64,000 bases of DNA from Lachnospiraceae bacterium. Lineage in GTDB: Bacteria > Bacillota > Clostridia > Lachnospirales > Lachnospiraceae. The position numbers were made by a program, and so were the translations under genes. The stretch covers positions 1 through 64,000 of the forward strand of contig JAFYYS010000005.1 of NCBI GenBank assembly GCA_017546025.1, given 5' to 3'. Positions within the stretch are counted from its first letter, which is position 1. Every line of letters starts with the position of its first letter. The notes beneath the pieces were generated by a model. That model was not told the origin of the DNA and ran no database searches. It saw only the letters and a program-made list of their open reading frames with translations. Positions 33,016 through 41,754 of this stretch are shown here, in pieces.

Positions 33016-34884
33016 ATGGGGAGATTTATTAAAGAATTGCGTTATTCTCTCGGGTTGAAGAGGCATATTTTCTTCATCATCCTGATTTGTTTTGTTGTCT
33101 GCGGTGCCGCCTGGCTGTTCCAGGACACCCTTACGGCAGAGCTTGAGAAGGCATTTCCGACAAAATACGCACAGGAGAAGACGCCGACCGTTGCAGAGCA
33201 GAGACATGTCAGCGGAACCGTAGCACAGAAGAATCCTGCGGTGACCGACAGTGATCTGAAGGCTGAGCTGCAGTATAACAAACAGCTCAAGAAGGCGGAA
33301 TGGATTAAGGATTACCGCGAAATCGCGACGGAATACGTTGCGGTACAGTCTTTCCTCGGTCCCGATTCCGCAGTAAAGGGTTATCTGACGGATGCTTTCC
33401 ACAACAATAAGGATGTAGATTCCGAAGGCGCGAAATATACGACCGTCAACACAATCTGGATGGAGGAGAGTCTCGCGAAGGAGTTTCATCTCGGTCAGGA
33501 GGCAGTCCAGATCTTCCGGATGCCCAATGACTATCTCAGTAAGATTTATGTTGTACTCGGTGCGGAATACAAGATGGACGGCGGCTATCAGGTCGGCAAC
33601 ATCCTAAAGACCAAGAAAAATACGACCGAAGGCGTACAGAATATGGTGGTAGTCGGCTTCCTGGAACCCGGCGCCACAGCCAAAATCGGCGAAGAGGAAA
33701 TCAATCTCGACAGTTACATTCTCTGCCCGTTCATTTCGCTGGCGGACATTTATGAAATTAAAGAGGAAGAACCCGGTTCCTACACGGACGGCATTTTCAT
33801 TCAGGACGCGCTGATTACCGAAGAAATGAAAAGCGTCTACCGGAATAACCCGGCCGTGAAGAAGAACGAGACGAAGAGCGGCGTTATGTACGGAGAGGTT
33901 AAAGCTCTGTATATTGAACGTGCTGCATTGGAAGGAGAGAATATTCCTACCTGGCTCAAGTCTCTGGCTAATAAAGCGGAAAAGGAGACCTACTCCCGTG
34001 CGGTAATCGGTGCAACTTACGTAGACAGCGGAAAGTTTGTGCTGGGCGAGGATTTTGATATTCTGATCAATAAGACCCTTTCGAAGGCAAGGACGGTCGA
34101 TGTCCTTCCGGCAGGCGCGACCTGGACGGTTTACGGCATGGAAATCGAATTGGATGACTATATCGTCTTCCTGCAGGAACCGAAGAAGGAAGAGGAGAAA
34201 AAGACCGAGGATCAGGCGGGCGATAATCCCGGGGACGACGAGCCCGTACTGATTGACGAGCCTTTCGGCCCGAAGGAGCGCGAATTCAAGGCGGATGAGC
34301 GCTTGAAGCTGTTCCATTATCAGCATATGATGAACTGCGGATACTTCACGACAACACTGACCGAGGACGAGGCGCAGGAACAGCTGCTGGTCCTGCTTGA
34401 CGAGGCTTGGAAAGATTTCAGGAGGGACAACCCGGGTAAGAATCCGCTTTCCACCTATAAGATTGAAGGCGCAGATCCGTCGAACAGCATTCTTTACCGT
34501 GAGAATGCCCCGAAGCTCAGCCAGAGGATCATCAAGCTCACAAAGTACGGCTTCTTCTTCGGAATGCTTCTGTTCGCCGCATATCTGTTCTTTAAGTTCT
34601 GGCGCGGTAAGGAGTATTATTCCTCACTGTATATGACCGGAACCAACCGGACGGAGATGGCCGTGTTATACCTGATTGAGGGCGTATTGATGGCGGTGCT
34701 TGCCGCGGCGCTTTCCGTGGGAATTGCCTTTGCCATCACAAAGCTCCTGCAGCTGCAAATGACCGATTACAAGCCGCTTGTGAAGAGATTCTTCCGGCTG
34801 ACCGGATATCCGACCGCGGCAATCATCATTTGGATTCTGGTACGCGATTTCGGTCGCATGTTCCGCAGAACGGAGGAGGTGTGA
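33016..34884 (+). CDS. ABC-type membrane protein with a very large outer domain
   Basis: The 622-residue protein has a TM helix near the N terminus (about 16-36) and an outer region of about 470 residues that ends in an acidic Lys/Glu/Asp stretch. Three further TM helices lie at the C terminus (LTKYGFFFGMLLFAAYLFFKFW; MAVLYLIEGVLMAVLAAALSVGIAFAI; YPTAAIIIWILVRDFG). This 1 + 3 layout is that of the FtsX/MacB (type VII ABC) family, although the outer domain is about twice the MacB size and unrecognised. The start ATG at 33016 follows GGAGG. One base separates its stop from the ATPase gene. A mechanotransmission or lipoprotein-handling role is family inference. Confidence 0.78.
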   Translation: MGRFIKELRYSLGLKRHIFFIILICFVVCGAAWLFQDTLTAELEKAFPTKYAQEKTPTVAEQRHVSGTVAQKNPAVTDSDLKAELQYNKQLKKAEWIKDYREIATEYVAVQSFLGPDSAVKGYLTDAFHNNKDVDSEGAKYTTVNTIWMEESLAKEFHLGQEAVQIFRMPNDYLSKIYVVLGAEYKMDGGYQVGNILKTKKNTTEGVQNMVVVGFLEPGATAKIGEEEINLDSYILCPFISLADIYEIKEEEPGSYTDGIFIQDALITEEMKSVYRNNPAVKKNETKSGVMYGEVKALYIERAALEGENIPTWLKSLANKAEKETYSRAVIGATYVDSGKFVLGEDFDILINKTLSKARTVDVLPAGATWTVYGMEIELDDYIVFLQEPKKEEEKKTEDQAGDNPGDDEPVLIDEPFGPKEREFKADERLKLFHYQHMMNCGYFTTTLTEDEAQEQLLVLLDEAWKDFRRDNPGKNPLSTYKIEGADPSNSILYRENAPKLSQRIIKLTKYGFFFGMLLFAAYLFFKFWRGKEYYSSLYMTGTNRTEMAVLYLIEGVLMAVLAAALSVGIAFAITKLLQLQMTDYKPLVKRFFRLTGYPTAAIIIWILVRDFGRMFRRTEEV

Positions 34885-34885
34885 T

Positions 34886-35854
34886 ATGGGATTAAGACTG
34901 GTCAATATCAATAAATCCTTCGGCCTCGGAATCACGAAGCCGCGCAAGAAGATTCTCAGCAATGTGAATTTGGAAATCAAGGACGGCGAGATGGTTGCCA
35001 TCGTCGGAAAGCGCGGAAGCGGAAAGACGACGCTGATGAACATCATGACCGGCCTGAACAGACCGGATTCCGGACAGTACGTGATTGACGGCAAGCCTGT
35101 CGGCTTCGGCAGAACCTTTATTCTGGCGAACCACCGCGCGAAGAAGTTCGGCATCATCACAAAGAAGCCGTTGCTTGTTCCGGATCTTACGATTTTCGAA
35201 AATATCACGATGCCCCTGAATCATCGGCTGTTCATGTCGAGAAAGCGCAAGCTGAAGAGGGCGCGTGAAGTCCTTCGCGGACTCGGTCTGAAAGGCAAGG
35301 GACGGTTCTACCCGACAGAGTTCTCAGACCTTGACATGCAGAAGATTGCGGCAGGCAGAGCAATGATTGCCGAGCCGAAGTACATCTTCGCAGATGAGCC
35401 GACGGCGATTCTTGCCTCTGCGGATGTGGACCGTTACATGGACTTCCTGGAGGTTTTGAACAGAGCCGGATATACCATCGTCGTATTTACCCATTCCAAG
35501 CGCGTTGCGGCACACTGTCACCGCATGGTGCCGATTACCGGTGAGGAGCGCGTGGAGGAACCGAAGAGCGACGTGGACGATTTCGCGGACGAGGCGCCGG
35601 CGACTCCGATGGAGGAGGAACCGGTCGTCGAGGAAGAGGAAGCCGTTCAGGATTCTCCCGAGCTGCATGAGATTTTGGGAGAAGAAGCGGAGGCACCCGA
35701 GGTTGAGCCCATGGAGGAGCCGGAGGACGAGCCGGTGATTCCGGATGAGGATCTTATGGAAGAGCCTGTCATCGAGGTTAAACCGAAGCGGAAAGCACCC
35801 GCAAGAAGAAAGAAAAAGACAGCAGACGAAGGTGACACCGATGAAACGGAGTAA
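34886..35854 (+). CDS. atypical ABC ATPase with degenerate signature motif
   Basis: The 322-residue protein has Walker A GKRGSGKTT (41-49), Walker B KYIFADEP (165-172) with the catalytic Glu, and the H-loop His203 (FTHSK). The expected LSGGQ signature is replaced by FSDLDMQ (146-152). The Q-loop glutamine is missing as well (FGIITKKPLLVPDLTIFENI, where LolD/MacB have FQ). Residues from about 225 onward form an acidic tail (EEEPVVEEEEAV and similar) ending in a basic run (KPKRKAPARRKKK). It pairs with the FtsX-like protein just upstream. It overlaps malQ by 14 bases. Without a normal signature motif, ATP hydrolysis may be slow or regulated. Confidence 0.85.
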   Translation: MGLRLVNINKSFGLGITKPRKKILSNVNLEIKDGEMVAIVGKRGSGKTTLMNIMTGLNRPDSGQYVIDGKPVGFGRTFILANHRAKKFGIITKKPLLVPDLTIFENITMPLNHRLFMSRKRKLKRAREVLRGLGLKGKGRFYPTEFSDLDMQKIAAGRAMIAEPKYIFADEPTAILASADVDRYMDFLEVLNRAGYTIVVFTHSKRVAAHCHRMVPITGEERVEEPKSDVDDFADEAPATPMEEEPVVEEEEAVQDSPELHEILGEEAEAPEVEPMEEPEDEPVIPDEDLMEEPVIEVKPKRKAPARRKKKTADEGDTDETE

Positions 35855-37361
35855 TCAGAATACGTGGGGAAGAAGCGCAGGCGTGCTTCTTCCCGTCTTT
35901 TCTTTGCCGAGCCCTTACGGCATCGGAACGCTTGGCAAAGCCGCCTATGAATTTGTAGATTTCCTGAAGGAAATGGGGCACAAATACTGGCAGGTGCTTC
36001 CGGTCGGCCCGACGAGCTACGGCGACAGCCCCTACCAGTCCTATTCCGCATTTGCCGGAAACCCGTATTTCATTGACCTCGACGTGCTGAAGGAGGACGG
36101 ACTCCTGACGCAGGCCGAGATTGATTCGGGCTACTACGGAACAGAGCCGCGCTATGTCGATTACGGTGCGCAGTTCGGAAGCCGCTACAAGGTGCTTCGC
36201 ATGGCATTTGCCAGAAGCCGTTGTGCGGAGACGGCGGAGTTTCAGAAGTTTGAGAAGGAGGCCTCGTACTGGCTTGAGGATTACTGCCTGTTCATGGCGG
36301 TGAAGGAGTGCGAGGGCTATCAGGGCTGGCAGAACTGGGACGATGCAGAGCTTAGGCTTCATAAGAAGAAGGCCGTAGACCGCGCGAAGGAAGAGCTCGC
36401 GGACGAGATTGCTTTTCAGAAGTTCCTGCAGTTTGAGTTTTTCCGGCAGTGGCACAAGCTTCGCGCCTATGCGAACGAGCAGGGCGTGGAAATCATCGGC
36501 GACATTCCGCTTTATGTTTCGATGGACAGCGCGGATACATGGGCGCACAGCGACCTGTTTGACCTCGACATCGACCACAATGCGCAGAACATTGCAGGCG
36601 TTCCGCCGGATGCTTTCTCCGAAGACGGACAGCGCTGGGGCAACCCGTTATACCGCTGGGATGTGATGGAGCAGAAGGATTTCAAGTGGTGGCGTGAGCG
36701 CATGAAGGCGACCGCGGCGCTTTACGATGTCATCCGGATTGATCACTTCATCGGCATCGTGAATTACTGGTCGATTCCGGTTAAGTGTAAGACCGCAAAG
36801 GGCGGAAAATGGAAGAAAGGCCCCGGGGAGAAGCTCACGAAGGTGATTGACGAGTCCGTGAAGGGCGCGAAAATCATCGCGGAGGACCTCGGCGTACTGA
36901 CGCAGCCCGTAAAGGATCTGATTGAAAAATGCGGCTACCCGGGCATGAAGGTATTGGAATTCGGCGTGGCCGGCGATTCCTCGAACGGCTATCTGATGCA
37001 CAACTACAAGAGCCCGAACTGCATCGCCTATGTCGGAACGCACGACAACGAGACGCTTGCCGGCTTCCTTGCGGGCCGTGAGGAGTGGGAGATTAACTGG
37101 ATGATGGGCTACTTCGGCATCCTTAAGCGCGAGGAGCTTCATGACCAGATGATCCGCAAGCTCTATGAGAGCATCGCGAACGTTGTCATCATCCAGATGC
37201 AGGATTACCTCCACCTCGACAACTATTGCCGCATCAACCATCCGGCAACAATCGGGACGAACTGGCAGTGGAGACTGCGTCCGGGCGAGATGAACCAGGT
37301 GGACAGGAAGTATTACCGCTGGGTTTGTGAGATGTTTTCGAGACTGTCAGAAAAAGAATAA
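35841..37361 (+). CDS. malQ: 4-alpha-glucanotransferase
   Basis: The 506-residue GH77 enzyme moves maltosyl or longer glucan pieces between alpha-1,4 chains and releases glucose (disproportionating enzyme). Family landmarks are LPVFSLPSPYGIGTLG, QVLPVGPTSYGDSPYQS, DIPLYVSMDSADTW, the nucleophile region RIDHFIG, the acid/base AEDLG, and THDNET. The start ATG at 35841 follows AAGGTGACACCG and lies within the end of the ABC ATPase gene. Its 3' end overlaps the convergent small membrane protein gene by 15 bases, leaving no room for an ordinary terminator. Confidence 0.96.
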   Translation: MKRSNQNTWGRSAGVLLPVFSLPSPYGIGTLGKAAYEFVDFLKEMGHKYWQVLPVGPTSYGDSPYQSYSAFAGNPYFIDLDVLKEDGLLTQAEIDSGYYGTEPRYVDYGAQFGSRYKVLRMAFARSRCAETAEFQKFEKEASYWLEDYCLFMAVKECEGYQGWQNWDDAELRLHKKKAVDRAKEELADEIAFQKFLQFEFFRQWHKLRAYANEQGVEIIGDIPLYVSMDSADTWAHSDLFDLDIDHNAQNIAGVPPDAFSEDGQRWGNPLYRWDVMEQKDFKWWRERMKATAALYDVIRIDHFIGIVNYWSIPVKCKTAKGGKWKKGPGEKLTKVIDESVKGAKIIAEDLGVLTQPVKDLIEKCGYPGMKVLEFGVAGDSSNGYLMHNYKSPNCIAYVGTHDNETLAGFLAGREEWEINWMMGYFGILKREELHDQMIRKLYESIANVVIIQMQDYLHLDNYCRINHPATIGTNWQWRLRPGEMNQVDRKYYRWVCEMFSRLSEKE

Positions 37362-37784
37362 CAACCAGATAACGGTACCGAACAGAATGCCCGCGATAAA
37401 GCCGAGAATGATTGTGATGAACGAAACGGGATCGAACAGGTTCCCCTTTTTCTCGTTTAAAAAGACGTGGCATTTCCGGTCGGGATTATAGAAGAAAGAG
37501 CGGAAGACTCCCTCCTCGGGGAAGATGCAGGGATACTCCTTATCGCCGACCTGATAGAAGGCAACCTGATAGAAGGAGTCCTCTGTTTTATAATCAATCC
37601 GTGTAAAATGTGCCGGCTTCCGCTTCATGAACAGAAGACGGATCAGGCAGATCAAAAAGAACACAACCAATAAAGCCGAAAGAAGCAGCAAAACCCGTGC
37701 CCCGACGAAGATTAAAATTTCGACGTGGCCTGCGATGATGCAGATTGTGATGAACAAAAGCACAAGCAGGACAAAAAGATGCAT
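37347..37784 (-). CDS. small three-TM membrane protein (DUF3592-like)
   Basis: This 145-residue protein has two N-terminal TM helices (about 2-22 and 28-52), a soluble middle part (FTRIDYKTEDSFYQVAFYQVGDKEY...YNPDRKCHVFLNEKKG) and a C-terminal TM helix (ITIILGFIAGILFGTVIWLLFFF). The Tyr-Asn-Pro-x-x-Lys-x-x-Val-Phe-Leu stretch resembles DUF3592 proteins; this is a weak call. The start ATG at 37784 follows AAAGGAGC. The reading frame upstream is open to 38765 but without a start site and over the MBL gene. Stop codons of this gene and malQ overlap tail to tail. Confidence 0.78.
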   Translation of the reverse strand: MHLFVLLVLLFITICIIAGHVEILIFVGARVLLLLSALLVVFFLICLIRLLFMKRKPAHFTRIDYKTEDSFYQVAFYQVGDKEYPCIFPEEGVFRSFFYNPDRKCHVFLNEKKGNLFDPVSFITIILGFIAGILFGTVIWLLFFF

Positions 37785-37820
37785 GGGAGCTCCTTTCAGA
37801 TATGGGTTACTGTCAGAATC

Positions 37821-37849
37821 AGTATAGCATTTGTCACAAAGGGCGGCAA
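37821..37849 (-). promoter_or_regulatory. promoter of the small membrane protein
   Basis: On the minus strand, TTGCCG (37849-37844), a 17-base spacer ending in TGC, then TATACT (37826-37821). It lies head to head with the MBL gene start at 37860. Confidence 0.68.
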
Positions 37850-37859
37850 GGGGGCAGCG

Positions 37860-38684
37860 ATGATCATTCAAAACCTGATTGAAGACACGAACGGAACCGC
37901 GCCGGTGCTTGCGGAGCACGGGCTCAGCTTTCTTGTGACGGCGGGCGGACACCGGTATCTTCTCGACACCGGCGCCTCGGATAAGACTTGGGACAATGCC
38001 GGGACGCTCGGGGTTTCGGTAACGGACGTCGATGCGGTCGTTTTGAGCCACGGCCATTATGACCATACGGGCGGCATGCTTGGGCTTGCCAAAATGGGAT
38101 ATGCAGGACCGGTTTATCTTCGGGACAATGCGGCGCTTCCCTATTATAATCTGCGCGAATATGAGAAATATATCGGCATCGATTTGAAGATTCTCGAGCT
38201 GCCGGGACTTCGGCTGACGCCCCGTGAAGGCATTACAAAAGCGGACGAGACGCTTTCGCTTTTCTCGGGTGTGTCCGGCACGCGTTTTGCGCCGGAGGGC
38301 AACCGGACGCTTTATGAAAAGAAGGACGGACAGTTCATTAAGGACGCGTTTGAGCATGAAATGTATGCGGTCATCACGGAAGGGACTAAGTCGGTTCTGG
38401 TTTCCGGCTGCGCGCACAAGGGGATTGTCAATATCCTCGAGCGGTACCGCGAGCTGTACGGCAGCAATCCGGACGCTGTGGTCAGCGGCTTTCATATGAT
38501 GAATGCGGACGGCTACGATGAGGCTGCGGTTTCGCGGATTCAGGAGGTGGCAAAGGAGCTTGCGGCGACCGGCGTGATGTTTTATACCGGGCACTGCACG
38601 GGAATTCCGGCGTACGAACTGATGAAGCCGGTTTTGAAGGAGAAGCTTGTGTATCTGCATGCGGGCGACCGCGTGGAATTGTAA
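37860..38684 (+). CDS. MBL-fold hydrolase (MptN / dihydropterin-related type)
   Basis: The 274-residue metallo-beta-lactamase-fold protein opens IIQNLIEDTNG...EHGLSFLV and has LLDTGAS, the zinc motif SHGHYDHTGG (about 64-73), a GCAHKGIVNIL segment and, near the end, YTGHCTG. This matches the group annotated as 7,8-dihydropterin-6-yl-methyl-aminobenzene-phosphate synthase-like hydrolases; the true substrate in Firmicutes is unknown. The start ATG at 37860 follows AAGGGGGCAGCG. The next gene begins 28 bases after its stop. Confidence 0.87.
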   Translation: MIIQNLIEDTNGTAPVLAEHGLSFLVTAGGHRYLLDTGASDKTWDNAGTLGVSVTDVDAVVLSHGHYDHTGGMLGLAKMGYAGPVYLRDNAALPYYNLREYEKYIGIDLKILELPGLRLTPREGITKADETLSLFSGVSGTRFAPEGNRTLYEKKDGQFIKDAFEHEMYAVITEGTKSVLVSGCAHKGIVNILERYRELYGSNPDAVVSGFHMMNADGYDEAAVSRIQEVAKELAATGVMFYTGHCTGIPAYELMKPVLKEKLVYLHAGDRVEL

Positions 38685-38712
38685 AAACGATTGGGGTTTA
38701 ACGGAGGGGCTT

Positions 38713-39474
38713 ATGAAGTGTGGTTTTTGCGGTGCGGAAAATGACATAACGGCGAAAAAGTGCACCTCCTGCGGGGCGCCGCTTGAGAAGCAGCTGCGGC
38801 CGCAGATGCTTCCCGGAAGGGAAATCGTGCAGTTTCAGGGAGGAATGAATTCGGACAGACCGAATGTCGAGTCTCCCGGGGCAGCAAAGAAATACCTGAT
38901 TATGTTCCTGCTCGGATGCATCATGCATGACATCGTTCTGCCGGCATGTGTTTCGAAGCCGGCCGCTCTTTACGTTTTGCTTACGGCTTCGGTGGTGTTC
39001 CTTGGCGGTGCGTTTTACAAACTTGGATATTTTTCAAAGCTGTTCTGGGCTGCGGCGCCTGTTCTGATTGTTGAGACGGTGCTTCTGGCAGCGCTTGGCT
39101 TTAAGGGTTTTTTCGTGAAGTCCTATGACAGTTATCTGATTGCCGCGCTCGCCGCCGTATTCCTGGCCAGAAGAGTGCTCTGTTTTCTCGGCGCGGCGAA
39201 GCTTTCCAAGCCTTCCGTGGCACACCTGTGGCGGATCTGCTCGGTCGTACTGCCGTGCCTGGTGGCATTTATCACTGTGTATATGGTCGGACCGATTGAA
39301 TTTCAGCGCCTTTTCGTCAGCGAGGGCGAGGGAAATCCGGCCGTATTCTACATTCTGGCCATGTTCTTCGTTATCGGCTGGGGAGCGCTTGAAGTTTACA
39401 TCCGCATCCTCTGGGTGTACACCGTAAGGGGGCTTTCGGAACTTGCGGAGCAGGAAAAAAGAAATCGAAAATAG
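38713..39474 (+). CDS. zinc-ribbon multi-pass membrane protein
   Basis: The 253-residue protein has an N-terminal zinc ribbon (CGFCG...CTSCG, residues 3-24) and about six TM helices from residue 60 on (KKYLIMFLLGCIMHDIVL, LYVLLTASVVFLGGAFYKL and others). It ends LSELAEQEKRNRK. I do not recognise the membrane domain. GGAGGGGC precedes the ATG. It ends at a strong terminator. Confidence 0.8.
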   Translation: MKCGFCGAENDITAKKCTSCGAPLEKQLRPQMLPGREIVQFQGGMNSDRPNVESPGAAKKYLIMFLLGCIMHDIVLPACVSKPAALYVLLTASVVFLGGAFYKLGYFSKLFWAAAPVLIVETVLLAALGFKGFFVKSYDSYLIAALAAVFLARRVLCFLGAAKLSKPSVAHLWRICSVVLPCLVAFITVYMVGPIEFQRLFVSEGEGNPAVFYILAMFFVIGWGALEVYIRILWVYTVRGLSELAEQEKRNRK

Positions 39475-39487
39475 CAGATATTTCATG

Positions 39488-39517
39488 GCGGAATCCTTTC
39501 GGGGATTCCGCTTTTTT
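39488..39517 (+). terminator. terminator before the second sigma operon
   Basis: GCGGAATCC (39488-39496) pairs with GGATTCCGC (39503-39511), then TTTTTT. Confidence 0.93.
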
Positions 39518-39525
39518 GCTATAAT
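39517..39525 (+). promoter_or_regulatory. extended -10 element upstream of the second ECF sigma gene
   Basis: TGC followed by a perfect TATAAT (39520-39525), directly abutting the T-tract of the terminator. No good -35 is present. The leader to 39616 would be about 85 bases and would contain the GTCACATTTTCC motif at 39569-39580. Confidence 0.55.
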
Positions 39526-39568
39526 GAGACGGGGGAAAAAGTTTTTTCGGAAAGGGTGGCGAAAAAAC

Positions 39569-39580
39569 GTCACATTTTCC
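39569..39580 (+). repeat. GTCRCATTTTCC motif copy
   Basis: GTCACATTTTCC, 36 bases before the sigma gene. With the preceding base it reads CGTCACATTTTCC, exactly the reverse complement of 54797-54809. Confidence 0.6.
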
Positions 39581-39615
39581 GTCTAAAGGACAGAAGAGCA
39601 AAGGAGGGAGCCTCA

Positions 39616-40152
39616 ATGGACAACGGTGCAAGTAGCTACCGCCGTTTCCTGGCCGGTGATGACGAGGGACTCCGCGAGATTATCGATTTGTATTACGACG
39701 GACTGGCGCTTTACCTGAACGCCTATCTGAATAATCTCACGGATGCCGAGGACTGTGCCGAGGAAGCCATGATTGTGCTGGCGACAAAGAAGCCGCGGTT
39801 TGCGGGACGGTCGTCATTTAAGACATGGCTGTTTACAATCGGACGGAATCTGGCAATTGACCGGATCCGGCGCATGCCGCCGGAAACGGAGCCTTTATCG
39901 GAGGAACTCGTAAGTCGCGAATACGGGGAGGGGAACGCTGAAGCGATTCTGGTGGAGCGGGAAGAACGGCAACGGTTGGAAAGCGCAATGAACGATCTGC
40001 GACCGGAATACCGGAAGGTTCTGACGCTTAAGTTTTACGAAGGAATGGAACTCAGTGAAATAGCAGGAGTCATGGGAAAGTCTTCGGCCGGAATCTATCA
40101 TCTTTTTGAGCGCGCCAAGAAATCGCTTCGTATGAAGCTTAGTGATAGGTGA
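39616..40152 (+). CDS. ECF-type sigma factor (second system)
   Basis: The 178-residue protein has sigma region 2 (about 10-90, with LYLNAYLNNLTDAEDCAEEAM and FKTWLFTIGRNLAIDRIRR) and region 4 (about 115-175, LRPEYRKVLTLKFYEGMELSEIAGVMGKSSAGIYHLFERAKKSL). The start ATG at 39616 follows AAGGAGGGAG. It is followed 44 bases later by a membrane protein with a cytoplasmic N-terminal segment and an outer solute-binding domain, a likely partner. It shares little sequence with the sigma factor at 4340 beyond family motifs. Confidence 0.93.
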   Translation: MDNGASSYRRFLAGDDEGLREIIDLYYDGLALYLNAYLNNLTDAEDCAEEAMIVLATKKPRFAGRSSFKTWLFTIGRNLAIDRIRRMPPETEPLSEELVSREYGEGNAEAILVEREERQRLESAMNDLRPEYRKVLTLKFYEGMELSEIAGVMGKSSAGIYHLFERAKKSLRMKLSDR

Positions 40153-40196
40153 GAGGCGTCGGAAAGACCGATACCTTATGAAGTCGGAGGATAATT

Positions 40197-41705
40197 ATGA
40201 GAGATCATGACGAAGTGTTCCGCAGGGTTATGAAAGCCAAGGAACAATACGAACAACAGAAAAAGGAGAAAAGCATGTATCGAGTATTGAAGAATGCGCC
40301 GGGTGGGGGCGCATCCGGTGACGGGCGTAATCCGTCCAAAGCGTTTGTGTGGGCAATGCGTGTGGTAGCCGCATTGGTATGCGTAGCAATCATCGGCGGA
40401 ATTGTTTTTGCCGTGCAGTTCAAGGCAAAGGAAAAGGATAAGAATTCGAAGAGCGCACAGGGCAACGTAACGCCGACCGGACAGGTAACGAATAATCCGA
40501 CCGAAGGGCCTACGGGAACCCCCTCGGGAGAAAGCACCGTGCTTACCATGTGGTGCCTGGCATCTGAGGAGTCTTACGACAGAGTGGCTTATGAGCAGGC
40601 AATTGCCGAAATGCAGGAACGGTATCCGACTGTCGAGTTTCAGTGGCGGAGTTTCAATGGTCCGGACGAGTACTATACGGCACTAAAGAGCGCTGTCCAG
40701 ACAGGGGAAGCGCCCGACATCTTCTGTACGTGGCAAAAGTATGTACTTGACGATCTGGTTTCACTCGGACAGACATACTGCTTAGACAGCGTACAGGCGA
40801 ATTTTTCGGATGGATTGTCCGAAGCAATGCGCAAAACCGTTTCTTATGACGGACATATGTACGGCATTCCGTATTCAGTGAACGCAATCGTTCTTTACGT
40901 AAACATGGATGTGCTTCGTTCGGCAGGCATCAACACGGTTCCTTCCACCTATGACGAGCTGATTGCATGTTGTGAGACGTTACGGCAGCGCGGTGTGGTT
41001 CCGTTCGGGTGCGCGACAGAGGACTGGTGTCTAAGTGAGTTTCTTGAACAGCTGATCATTAAGGAAGCCGGTGCTTCGACGCTTGAAGCAATCTGGCGGA
41101 ATGACGCATCCTGGCAGAACCGGAGCGTGATCGAAGCGGTTGACCTTTTTGAGGAATATGTCCGGAACGGCTATTTCGGTTCGGCTGACGCAGAATCCGT
41201 CCGCGAAAACAGTGATGTTTTGGCAGGACTCATAAACGGACAGTATGCTTTTTATGTGAACGGAAGCTGGAACAGTGAGAATTTCGCGCATTGCGGCAGT
41301 GATATTGTTGCGGTTGAATTCCCGGTAATCAACAGCGCGAATGCCGGCAACTATCAGCTTCTCATCAATTGGGGCGGAGCGCTTTCGGTGTACAACAATT
41401 CCGAGCAGAAGGAATTCGCGGCACAGTATGCGATGCAGCTCGGACAGCTGCTTTCCAAGCATATGTACCTCGGCGGCTGGGGACTTCCGACATGGCAGAT
41501 AAATTACGTTACGAACGGTGAGAATCCGCTTTTCCAGCAGATTGCGGGAATGGTCCAGCAGGCCGGCGCATTTGCCTTTACCAGCGACTGTGTGATGGAT
41601 ACCAATACAATCTACGAGTATTCCCAGCTGGTACAGAGAGTTTATAACCGCGAAATCAACGGTGCCGCATTTGCCGCGGCCATGGATGCACTGAACACAA
41701 GGTAA
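40197..41705 (+). CDS. membrane-anchored solute-binding-protein fusion, putative sugar-sensing anti-sigma factor
   Basis: The 502-residue protein has a charged cytoplasmic segment (1-48, DEVFRRVMKAKEQYEQQKKEK), one TM helix (about 50-74), a Thr/Pro/Gly-rich linker (about 75-112) and a complete family-1 (MalE-like) solute-binding domain (about 113-502). That domain shows VLTMWCLASEESYD, GEAPDIFCTWQ, GHMYGIPYSVNAIVLYVNMDVL, NGSWNSENF and GGWGLPTW. No permease or ATPase gene is adjacent. Its place behind an ECF sigma gene suggests a signal-transducing sensor rather than transport. The start ATG at 40197 has GGAGG; a second ATG at 40275 (AAGGAG) could give a form without the cytoplasmic segment. 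The anti-sigma function is inferred. Confidence 0.82.
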   Translation: MRDHDEVFRRVMKAKEQYEQQKKEKSMYRVLKNAPGGGASGDGRNPSKAFVWAMRVVAALVCVAIIGGIVFAVQFKAKEKDKNSKSAQGNVTPTGQVTNNPTEGPTGTPSGESTVLTMWCLASEESYDRVAYEQAIAEMQERYPTVEFQWRSFNGPDEYYTALKSAVQTGEAPDIFCTWQKYVLDDLVSLGQTYCLDSVQANFSDGLSEAMRKTVSYDGHMYGIPYSVNAIVLYVNMDVLRSAGINTVPSTYDELIACCETLRQRGVVPFGCATEDWCLSEFLEQLIIKEAGASTLEAIWRNDASWQNRSVIEAVDLFEEYVRNGYFGSADAESVRENSDVLAGLINGQYAFYVNGSWNSENFAHCGSDIVAVEFPVINSANAGNYQLLINWGGALSVYNNSEQKEFAAQYAMQLGQLLSKHMYLGGWGLPTWQINYVTNGENPLFQQIAGMVQQAGAFAFTSDCVMDTNTIYEYSQLVQRVYNREINGAAFAAAMDALNTR

Positions 41706-41754
41706 CCCATCGTCGAAGGATAAGATTTTCCATCGAAAAAAGCAAAATTTGTTA

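Noticed and set aside
33016..34884. Plain FtsX of the cell-division FtsEX pair
   Set aside because: FtsX is about 300 residues with a small outer domain; this protein has about 470 outer residues and its ATPase lacks the FtsE signature motif.
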